A stretch of DNA of 8,500 nt from NCBI GenBank assembly GCA_014238195.1, contig JABABO010000397.1, positions 1-8,500 on the forward strand. Direction: 5' to 3'. Both the position numbers and the translations under genes were made by a program. This DNA comes from Kordiimonadaceae bacterium (GTDB lineage: Bacteria > Pseudomonadota > Alphaproteobacteria > Sphingomonadales > Kordiimonadaceae). Below are positions 1 through 5,678 of the stretch, piece after piece. Below the pieces are notes generated by a model, which was given only the letters and a program-made list of their open reading frames with translations, did not search any database and was not told where the DNA came from. The first letter of the stretch is position 1. Each line of letters starts with the position of its first letter.

Positions 1-1
1 C

Positions 2-241
2 AGCGGCGTAGATACGTTTGTCTTTGGCTCGGCTAGCGGCGATGATCAAATCACGGACTTTGACCTTGATGATGATATCCTTGATTTATCCAGCACGGGT
101 TTCAGTGGCCTTGACACGCTGACAGGTGCCGCCGAAGACACAAATAATGGCTTGCTGATAACCCTAAGCGATAGTTCAACTGTTTTGCTGAGCGGCCTAA
201 GCCTCAGTGACCTGAGCACCATGAATATTACTTTTGGATGA
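2..241 (+). CDS. RTX/serralysin-type secreted protein, C-terminal end (5' truncated)
   Basis: The open frame enters from the left edge and ends at TGA 239-241, giving 79 residues. The visible protein begins SGVDTFVFGSASGDDQITDF, then has the acidic run DLDDDILDLS and ends DLSTMNITFG. The DTFVF...GDDQITDF...DILDLS pattern is the usual end of the calcium-binding repeat region of RTX and serralysin (M10 C-terminal) proteins. The short hydrophobic tail after it is typical of uncleaved type I secretion signals. I infer export by a type I ABC exporter to the outside of the cell. The catalytic or adhesive part lies outside the window, so the overall function (protease, nuclease, adhesin or other) cannot be told. 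A homologous tail lies on the minus strand at the right edge: both contain GLDTL, GLL(I/V)TLS and SDLS in the same order. Confidence 0.82.
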   Translation, partial: SGVDTFVFGSASGDDQITDFDLDDDILDLSSTGFSGLDTLTGAAEDTNNGLLITLSDSSTVLLSGLSLSDLSTMNITFG

Positions 242-265
242 TCGGGGTAATGGAGGTATTGGCCT

Positions 266-312
266 GAAGGTTTAATGTCTGAAAGGTTTAGTATCTCAAA
301 GGTTTAGTATCT
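266..312. repeat. Short imperfect tandem repeat, 3 units of 15-16 bp
   Basis: Three adjacent units share the core AAGGTTTA.T.TCT. They lie at 266-280 (15 bp, the most diverged), 281-296 and 297-312. The last two are 16 bp each and differ at only one position. They lie in non-coding DNA between the stop of the RTX tail and its hairpin terminator. No function is evident; slippage duplication is the simplest origin. Confidence 0.7.
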
Positions 313-315
313 GGC

Positions 316-346
316 AAAGGGTGGGTGAGTGATTCACCTTCCCTTT
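316..346 (+). terminator. Strong hairpin, probable terminator of the left RTX gene
   Basis: The left arm 316-328 pairs with 334-346 around a 5-nt loop. It forms AAAGGG/CCCTTT at the base, one T-T mismatch, one G-T wobble and five further Watson-Crick pairs on top. It begins 75 bp after the RTX stop codon. The downstream sequence is T-rich only in pieces (ATTCTTG, TTTCTT), so it is not a textbook U-tract terminator, and a role in mRNA 3'-end stability is also possible. I see no gene or clear signal from 347 to about 440. Confidence 0.6.
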
Positions 347-449
347 ACTGCCTTGGCCCTTCGTTATTCTTGCGGATTTCTTGGCCGCTTTCTTGGACGC
401 ACAATTCCATCCTGTGTTGTTCATATTCTCACATTTATATATACCCACA

Positions 450-459
450 TTGTATACAA
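450..459. promoter_or_regulatory. Operator-like palindrome 1 (TTGTATACAA)
   Basis: This is a perfect 10-bp palindrome centred at 454.5 and overlapping the putative -35 region. The GTATAC core in a T-rich/A-rich surround is the style of site bound by dimeric GntR-family repressors, several of which control uptake and catabolic operons. It is assigned by look and position only. No regulator gene is in the window, so the binding protein is unknown. Confidence 0.5.
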
Positions 460-483
460 AATAAAGCTTTATCATAATATAAT
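450..483 (+). promoter_or_regulatory. Putative promoter of the lyase-hyuAB operon
   Basis: A perfect TATAAT lies at 478-483, in AT-rich DNA 64 bp before the lyase start. The best -35 partner is not clear. TTGTAT at 450-455 is 17 bp from an alternative -10, CATAAT (473-478), and 22 bp from TATAAT. Either reading puts the first palindrome on or beside the -35 region. A perfect 12-bp palindrome, ATAAAGCTTTAT (461-472), occupies the spacer. It is placed as a promoter because it is the only good -10 box in the gap and it points into the operon. Confidence 0.5.
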
Positions 484-500
484 GCGTTTTTTCTTGTAAA

Positions 501-508
501 TGTATACA
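501..508. promoter_or_regulatory. Operator-like palindrome 2 (TGTATACA)
   Basis: This is a second copy of the core seen at 450-459, centred at 504.5, exactly 50 bp downstream and just past the putative transcription start. Each copy is followed by an A/T stretch and AAGCTTT (464-470 and 513-519), so the unit GTATACAA..ATA(A)AGCTTT is duplicated. An ACCCACA/TGTGGGT inverted repeat (443-449 and 522-528) encloses both. Two sites about five helical turns apart around a start site suit cooperative or looping repression. Confidence 0.48.
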
Positions 509-534
509 ATATAAGCTTTCCTGTGGGTAGGTAA

Positions 535-540
535 AAAAGG
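535..540 (+). promoter_or_regulatory. Ribosome binding site selecting the GTG start of the lyase
   Basis: AAAAGG is followed by 6 nt and then GTG at 547. The in-frame ATG at 556 would be 15 nt away, which is too far. The site therefore favours the GTG start, which adds only three residues (MGI) and does not affect the active site. Confidence 0.5.
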
Positions 541-546
541 AATTAA

Positions 547-1485
547 GTGGGTATCATGATCTTTGATATTGAAATTTTAGAAGTTGGTGCGCGTGACGGA
601 CTGCAGAACGAAAAGGTTATTTTCGATACTGAGAGCAAAGTCAGGCTGATTACAGACGCTATGGCTGCTGGTGTCAAGCGGCTGGAGGTCGCCAGCTTTG
701 TCAATCCAAAGCGTGTGCCTCAGATGGCTGATGGCGAAGCCGTTATAGAACGCTTACCCGATGATCCTGTTGTTACCTATATTGGCCTAGTGCTTAACAA
801 GCGTGGTCTGTTACGGGCGTTAGAAACAAAATCAGGCGGCAAACGCGGCGTAGATGAAGTTGGCTTAGTGGCCATGGCAACCGATACCTTCGGTCAAAAA
901 AATCAGGGTCAGACCAGTCAGGAATCGGTCGATTTGTGCCTAGACATGATGAAATTCAGTCATGCGCAGAATATGAGCGTACAAGTAACTTTATCGGCGG
1001 CTTTCGGGTGCCCCTTTGAGGGACGCGTTGACCAAAGTCATGTCATTGAAATGGCCCGACAGTTGGCTGAGGGCAATCCCCGTGAGATCGCACTTGCGGA
1101 TACAATCGGCGTTGCCAGTCCTGCAAAAGTCACCGAAATGCTTGGGCGTTTGAAAGAAGCCTTACCGGGGATACCTCTGCGGGCTCACTTTCATAATACG
1201 CGGGGCACTGGCCTTGCCAATGCGTGGGCAGCATTGCTTGCGGGTGTGACAACGTTAGATGCTTCGGTAGGGGGGCTGGGCGGTTGCCCCTTTGCCCCGA
1301 AAGCAACCGGCAATATCGCGACAGAAGATTTAGTGTATTTGCTGCATGAAAGCGGTGTCACAACGGGTGTTAATCTGGATAACTATTTGGAAAACCTGAA
1401 TTGGATTGAGCAAGATTTGGGGCGTGTCGTGCCTGGAATGGTGAAGCAGGCGGGTGGGTTTCCTGCCGGGAATGTACGACCATAA
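547..1485 (+). CDS. HMG-CoA lyase family protein (MvaB-like)
   Basis: This is a cytoplasmic TIM-barrel lyase of 312 residues. Family members cleave 3-hydroxy-3-methylglutaryl-CoA, or similar branched 3-hydroxyacyl-CoAs, to acetyl-CoA plus a keto acid. The residues needed in human HMG-CoA lyase can be aligned by eye. R16-D17 lies in EVGARDGLQNEK, E47 in LEVASFVNPKRVPQMAD, D185 in ALADTIGV and H214/H216 in AHFHNTRG. C247 lies in the GGLGGCPFAP loop and N256 in ATGNIATEDLVYLL. Metal ligands (D17, H214, H216, N256) and the catalytic cysteine are thus all present, so the enzyme should be active. The segment HFHNTRGTGLANA differs from the HCHDTYGQ of the mitochondrial enzyme and may mark a subfamily with another acyl-CoA substrate. 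It is the first gene of the operon, 47 bp ahead of hyuA. The GTG start is chosen for its Shine-Dalgarno spacing; ATG 556 is the alternative. There is no leucine-operon context here, and 2-isopropylmalate synthase is excluded by the GGLGGCP loop. Confidence 0.9.
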   Translation: MGIMIFDIEILEVGARDGLQNEKVIFDTESKVRLITDAMAAGVKRLEVASFVNPKRVPQMADGEAVIERLPDDPVVTYIGLVLNKRGLLRALETKSGGKRGVDEVGLVAMATDTFGQKNQGQTSQESVDLCLDMMKFSHAQNMSVQVTLSAAFGCPFEGRVDQSHVIEMARQLAEGNPREIALADTIGVASPAKVTEMLGRLKEALPGIPLRAHFHNTRGTGLANAWAALLAGVTTLDASVGGLGGCPFAPKATGNIATEDLVYLLHESGVTTGVNLDNYLENLNWIEQDLGRVVPGMVKQAGGFPAGNVRP

Positions 1486-1532
1486 CGGACCATGGATAAA
1501 ATACCAGTGTACGGGTAAGGAGACAAGACAGG

Positions 1533-3593
1533 ATGGCTTATCGATTGGGAGTAGATGTCGGCGGGACCTTCACGGACCTGTTACTCATTCATGAAGAAAC
1601 CGGGAAGACTTGGCGAGACAAAGTGCCGAGCACACCGCAAGACCCTTCTATAGCTGTCGTAAATGGTACAAAAGCTATCACGGCAACAGCTGGTATCGCG
1701 CCATCTGAAATTACGCAGTTCCTGCATGGCACAACAGTGGCGACCAATGCAGTCCTTGAAGGTAAGGGGGCTAAGACAGGACTGATTGTCACAAATGGGT
1801 ACAGACAGATCCTTCAGGTGGCGCGTTCATTGGTTCCTGGTGGTCTTGCTGCATGGATCGTATGGCCAAAGCCTGAACCTTTAGCAGCCCTAGAAAATAC
1901 TGTTGAGGTTTCTGGTCGTTTGGATGGTCAAGGGCATGAGGTTTCGCCAGTTGATGCGGCTCAGGTAAGGCAAGCCTTGGAAAACTTGAAAGGCCAAGGC
2001 CTTGAAGCCCTGACGATTTGCCTGATGAACAGCTATTTAGACGGTCGTCATGAACTAGAAATCGCGTCCATTGCACGCGATATTTTCCCTGATATTCCTG
2101 TGTCCCTATCGCATGAGATTTTACCAGAAATGCAGGAATATGAACGGGCACTGACTTCTGTTGCCAACTCGCTCGTGCGGCCAGTCATGGCAATGTATGT
2201 GTCTAATTTACGCCGTGAATTGCGGGCGCTGGGCATGGCGGGCCGTATGAATTTGCTGCGCTCCGATGGCGGGTTAATGGGCAGTGAAAAAGCCGAAAAT
2301 GCCCCAGTTAATCTTTTGATGTCTGGCCCAGCAGGCGGTGTTACGGGTGCACTCTGGGTATCCCGAAAAGCAAAACTAGATAATATCTTGACACTTGATG
2401 TTGGCGGTACGTCCACAGATGTTGCCTTGATTGAAAATGGTGCCCCTCGCTTGCGCCGTGAAACCAGTGTTGGGCACCTAACGGTTCGTGCGTCTTCGCT
2501 TGATGTGAAAACAGTAGGGGCTGGGGGTGGTTCTATTGCTCACGTGCCAGAGCTTACAGGTGCCCTTCGGGTTGGCCCAGAAAGTGCTGGTGCTGTCCCT
2601 GGACCCGCTTGTTACGGCAAGGGCGGTGAACACCCTACAGTCACAGATGCGCATGTGGTTCTTGGAAATTTGCCAGGGGCTTTACTCGGCGGTAGCTTTA
2701 AGCTAGACCGCGATGCTGCAACCCAAGCCGTGCAAACAATCGCGGATGCCCTTTCAGTGACACTTGAGGAAGCCGCACAAGGTATTATTGATATAGCGAA
2801 TGAAAATATATATGGGGCTTTGCGTCTTGTCTCCGTCCAGCAGGGATATGACCCGCGCGACTTTGCCCTTATGGGATTTGGTGGTGCGGGTTCACTGCAC
2901 TCAAATGCCGTTGGAAAACTAATGGGGTCATACCCTGTGATCATCCCTGTTTCGCCGGGTGTTCTTTGTGCCACGGGGGATGCAACAACGCAGATGCGAT
3001 ATGAACATGCGCGTTCCTTTAATAAGGGAATTTCAAAAACATCTGATGCCGAAGTGGCGAAGTGGCTCGCTGAGATGAAAGAAATTGTTCACCGAGAGCT
3101 TGAGGATGAAGGCGTAGCTCGCAACGATCAGATTGTAACGTTTGAGGCGGGTGTTCGTTATATGGGACAAGGCTTTGAAGTTGATATGGAATTGGCTTTG
3201 CCTGACTTTGAGGCAGGAATTGGTACTGCTGTACTGAAAGATGCTTTTGATGCTGAACATAAGCGTCTGTTCACATTCAACTTGGATGTGGAGCATGAAA
3301 TCGTGAATTTGCGCGCTGTCGCATTAGGACAAGGCGCTGAAATGCCTGCAAGCGCACTGGCAGACGGAAACAGTGATCCCTCTGCGGCTGTTGTGAGTGA
3401 CCACGAAATGTGGGTTGAAGGCGAAAAATGCCCTGCTAAAATATATGATCGGACAAAACTGCGCGCGGGCAATAATGTTCCTGGCCCATGTATTGTCTGT
3501 GAAATGGATAGTACGGCTGTCATCCTTCCTGGACATGTCGGCACAGTCGATGCCTTTGGCAATATACACATTAATCCAGTGAATGCTGCATAA
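1533..3593 (+). CDS. hyuA: Hydantoinase/oxoprolinase family protein, subunit A (HyuA-like ATPase)
   Basis: The 686-residue length is normal for HyuA and slightly below acetone carboxylase beta. These cytoplasmic subunits carry an actin/hexokinase-type ATPase fold. With HyuB they activate a carbonyl group by phosphorylation, for ATP-driven ring opening of hydantoins or 5-oxoproline or for ketone carboxylation. The phosphate-1 motif GVDVGGTFTDLLL is at about residues 6-18 and HGTTVATNAVLEGKGA follows near 65. SGPAGGVTGA is at 264-273, the phosphate-2 motif TLDVGGTSTDVAL at 287-299, and the family signature GAGGGSIAHV with GPACYGKGG follows. The C-terminal domain carries EIVNLRAVALG and CEMDSTAVILPGHVGTVD. 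No frameshift or truncation is seen. AAGGAG at 1517-1522 supports ATG 1533. The next gene starts 12 bp after the stop, so the two subunits are probably translated in balance. Which reaction it performs cannot be decided from motifs. Confidence 0.93.
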   Translation: MAYRLGVDVGGTFTDLLLIHEETGKTWRDKVPSTPQDPSIAVVNGTKAITATAGIAPSEITQFLHGTTVATNAVLEGKGAKTGLIVTNGYRQILQVARSLVPGGLAAWIVWPKPEPLAALENTVEVSGRLDGQGHEVSPVDAAQVRQALENLKGQGLEALTICLMNSYLDGRHELEIASIARDIFPDIPVSLSHEILPEMQEYERALTSVANSLVRPVMAMYVSNLRRELRALGMAGRMNLLRSDGGLMGSEKAENAPVNLLMSGPAGGVTGALWVSRKAKLDNILTLDVGGTSTDVALIENGAPRLRRETSVGHLTVRASSLDVKTVGAGGGSIAHVPELTGALRVGPESAGAVPGPACYGKGGEHPTVTDAHVVLGNLPGALLGGSFKLDRDAATQAVQTIADALSVTLEEAAQGIIDIANENIYGALRLVSVQQGYDPRDFALMGFGGAGSLHSNAVGKLMGSYPVIIPVSPGVLCATGDATTQMRYEHARSFNKGISKTSDAEVAKWLAEMKEIVHRELEDEGVARNDQIVTFEAGVRYMGQGFEVDMELALPDFEAGIGTAVLKDAFDAEHKRLFTFNLDVEHEIVNLRAVALGQGAEMPASALADGNSDPSAAVVSDHEMWVEGEKCPAKIYDRTKLRAGNNVPGPCIVCEMDSTAVILPGHVGTVDAFGNIHINPVNAA

Positions 3594-3598
3594 AGGAG
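3593..3598 (+). promoter_or_regulatory. hyuB ribosome binding site overlapping the hyuA stop
   Basis: AAGGAG begins on the last base of the TAA stop of hyuA and lies 7 nt before ATG 3606. A perfect Shine-Dalgarno sequence embedded in the preceding stop points to translational coupling of the two subunits. Confidence 0.75.
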
Positions 3599-3605
3599 AG
3601 TACCG

Positions 3606-5465
3606 ATGCCTGCGCAAATTATTGAAACAAATACAGCAGCTTTCAATGCCGTGGATATTAATACGATCACTTTGGATATTATTGAAAATGCTTTGCGCAA
3701 TGCGCGGGAAGAAATGGATGCCACGTTATTTCGTACGGCAATGAGTCCTGGTATTCGTGAGCAGGGCGATGCATTTCCGTTAATCGCTGACAGACGCGGC
3801 AAAATGATTGTGGGTCAATTTGGCAGTTTCTTAGATGGCTTCTTGAATGGCTACGAGGGTACGATCGAGGCAGGCGATATGGTCTGGCTTTCTGACCCCT
3901 ATAGCTGCGAGGGTGCTGTGAGCCATAACAATGACTGGTTGATTATCCTCCCTATTTTCAGAGAGGGCCGTTTGACAGCTTGGGCCTGTATGTTTGGCCA
4001 TATGACCGATATTGGCGGCAAGGTACCAGGCAGTTTACCAACAGACGCTTTAAGTGTTTTTGAAGAAGGTATCCGTATCCCACCCATCAAGATTTACAAA
4101 AAAGGTGAACTTCAAGAAGATATTTTAAAGCTTGTGTTACACCAAACCCGTATGCCCGAATGGTGCCGCGCTGATTTACATGCGATTATTGCAAGTTGCC
4201 GCGTGGCTGAGAAGCGTATTCATGAGATCTGTGAGCGCTTTGGTGACGATTTTCTTGCCAGCGCTACTGATGAATTGCTCGAGCGAAACAAACGGGCCAT
4301 GGGGCATCTTATCAATACAGCTGTATCTGAAAGCAAAGTTTCCTTTGAAGATTATATCTGTGATGATGGTCGTGGTCACGGGCCCTATAAGATCAAATGC
4401 ACGATGTGGAGAACAGGAGAAAAGGTTATTCTGGACTTTGACGGGACAGACCCACAGGCAATGGGGTCTATTAATTTTTACCTTAATGAAAATATGCTGA
4501 AGATGTTCTTCGGTATTTATATGGTAATGGTTTTTGATCCGCAAGTGATGTTTAACGATGGGTTTTATGATCTAGTTGATGTCCGTATTCCACAGGGAAG
4601 CTTGCTAAAACCTGATTTTCCGGCTGCGCTGTCGTGCCGAACACATGCTCTTGGACGCATTTTTGATGTTCTTGGTGCCTTGCTTGGTCAAGGACAACCC
4701 GAGTTTCTGAATGCTGCAGGATTTTCGTCATCACCACATTTGATGTTCTCTGGTCATCACGAAGACACGGGTGAATGGTTCCAATTATTCCAAATCGGTT
4801 TTGGTGGTATACCGGGACGACCGTGGGGTGATGGTGCTGATGGACACAGTTTATGGCCTGGGTTTACGAATGTTCCCAATGAGTTTCTCGAGCGCTATTT
4901 CCCTATGCGTATTACTGAATATACCTCGCTCGCTGATAGTGGCGGTGCCGGACAAAATCGGGGTGGCAATGGTATTTTAATGACTTATGAATTTCTCAAT
5001 GCAGGCATCATCAGTATTCATGATGACCGCTGGTTCACATATCCTTGGGGTGTCAATGGTGGGGAACCAGGGTCACGGTCTCGTAAGATACTCCGCAAAG
5101 GGGATGGCTCAGAGGTTATTTTGCCGAGTAAATGTGATAATATTCATGTCGAGAAGGGTGATCAACTTGACTATATCACTTGGGGTGGCGGTGGGTGGGG
5201 CAACCCTCTAAAAAGGGATGCTAGTCTTGTGGCCCTTGAAGTCGCACGTGGGTTGGTCTCGGTTGAAGCAGCAAGTACACTGTATGGTGTTGTCTTGAAC
5301 ACTGATGGCAGTGTCGACATCAAAGCGACTGAAACTAAGCGCGCGTCCAAAGTGGATACAGATAAGACACGTGAAATATTCAACTTTGGGCCTGATATCA
5401 ATGAACTGCGCGCAAATGCAATTGCTGAAACAGGTCTAGCAGCCCCAATAGCCCCAAAATGGTAA
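3606..5465 (+). CDS. hyuB: Hydantoinase/oxoprolinase family protein, subunit B (HyuB-like)
   Basis: The protein has 619 residues, somewhat longer than a usual HyuB (about 590). It is the partner of HyuA and the homologue of acetone carboxylase alpha, and it is expected to complete hydrolysis or carboxylation of the activated substrate in the cytoplasm. Landmarks are ITLDIIENALRNAREEMDATL (21-41), SDPYSCEGAVSHNND (96-110), FGHMTDIGGKVPGSLP (130-145), EEGIRIPPIKIY (153-164), DSGGAGQNRGGNG (444-456) and WGGGGWGNPL (526-535). The last is followed by the common ending SVEAASTLYGVVL. H107, D110 and H132 fall where metal ligands are placed in acetone carboxylase alpha. Oddly, the usual NDPY.GGTHLPD block reads SDPYSCEGAVSHNND here: the His and Asp are kept but the surrounding residues are changed. 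A polar tail of about 45 residues extends past YGVVL. The start is fixed by the Shine-Dalgarno sequence in the hyuA stop. Confidence 0.93.
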   Translation: MPAQIIETNTAAFNAVDINTITLDIIENALRNAREEMDATLFRTAMSPGIREQGDAFPLIADRRGKMIVGQFGSFLDGFLNGYEGTIEAGDMVWLSDPYSCEGAVSHNNDWLIILPIFREGRLTAWACMFGHMTDIGGKVPGSLPTDALSVFEEGIRIPPIKIYKKGELQEDILKLVLHQTRMPEWCRADLHAIIASCRVAEKRIHEICERFGDDFLASATDELLERNKRAMGHLINTAVSESKVSFEDYICDDGRGHGPYKIKCTMWRTGEKVILDFDGTDPQAMGSINFYLNENMLKMFFGIYMVMVFDPQVMFNDGFYDLVDVRIPQGSLLKPDFPAALSCRTHALGRIFDVLGALLGQGQPEFLNAAGFSSSPHLMFSGHHEDTGEWFQLFQIGFGGIPGRPWGDGADGHSLWPGFTNVPNEFLERYFPMRITEYTSLADSGGAGQNRGGNGILMTYEFLNAGIISIHDDRWFTYPWGVNGGEPGSRSRKILRKGDGSEVILPSKCDNIHVEKGDQLDYITWGGGGWGNPLKRDASLVALEVARGLVSVEAASTLYGVVLNTDGSVDIKATETKRASKVDTDKTREIFNFGPDINELRANAIAETGLAAPIAPKW

Positions 5466-5478
5466 GGAGCTTAATACC

Positions 5479-5577
5479 TTGGATACAGAGAACGCATTTC
5501 AGCCTATCGATTATCCGCCAGTTTTGTTGGCCGAGGGTATAATATGCGGACGTAACCAGATCCGCAGAAATTGTTAA
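5479..5577 (+). CDS. Possible small ORF or gene remnant after hyuB (TTG start)
   Basis: TAAGGAG at 5463-5469 overlaps the hyuB stop exactly as AAGGAG overlaps the hyuA stop. It sits 9 nt before a TTG that opens 32 codons ending at TAA 5575-5577. The peptide begins LDTENAFQPIDYPPVLLAEG (TTG would be read as Met) and ends CGRNQIRRNC. I do not recognise it. It has no signal peptide or membrane segment. It could be a genuine small protein, a leader peptide, or the surviving 5' end of a lost third subunit gene; acetone carboxylases have a small gamma subunit, but I see no resemblance to one. The Shine-Dalgarno sequence could also be coincidental. Confidence that it is translated is low. Confidence 0.25.
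   Translation: MDTENAFQPIDYPPVLLAEGIICGRNQIRRNC
5538..5566 (+). promoter_or_regulatory. TATAAT box plus small hairpin upstream of the receptor gene
   Basis: A perfect TATAAT (5538-5543) is followed by a stem TGCGGA/TCCGCA (5545-5550 with 5561-5566, 10-nt loop). There is no convincing -35 hexamer at 16-18 bp (the bases are CCGCCA) and no TGn extension, so this is at best an activator-dependent promoter. If real, it would give the receptor its own transcript starting near 5550 with a leader of about 130 nt. Confidence 0.28.
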
Positions 5578-5636
5578 TATGTAGAGATTAAACTGGTCTA
5601 GTCACGCCTTGAGAACATCTTTGATCAGGGAATATA

Positions 5637-5654
5637 CCCAGCAAGGTAGCTGGG
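5637..5654 (+). other. Perfect 6-bp hairpin in the leader of the receptor gene
   Basis: CCCAGC (5637-5642) pairs with GCTGGG (5649-5654) around the loop AAGGTA. It ends 24 nt before the receptor ATG and 13 nt before its GGGAGA ribosome binding site (5668-5673). No U-tract follows, so termination is unlikely. A 5'-end stabilising or protein-binding stem, or an intercistronic processing element between hyuB and the receptor, is possible. No known riboswitch is recognised. Confidence 0.4.
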
Positions 5655-5678
5655 CTTAAAAGATAACGGGAGAAAGTT

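Noticed and set aside
3158..3802. Long minus-strand open frame (214 codons) across the hyuA-hyuB junction
   Set aside because: It is antisense to two well-supported genes, spans their start/stop region, has no family-like motifs and fits the shadow frames produced by the codon bias of the opposite strand.
4805..4812. GGTATACC palindrome resembling the GTATAC operator core
   Set aside because: It lies inside the hyuB coding sequence, encodes part of GGIPG, lacks the T/A flanks and the AAGCTTT box, and is short enough to occur by chance.
5637..5654. Riboswitch upstream of the receptor (for example a cobalamin type, common for TonB receptors)
   Set aside because: The leader is too short, and only a single 6-bp stem is seen with no B12-box-like or other recognisable conserved core.
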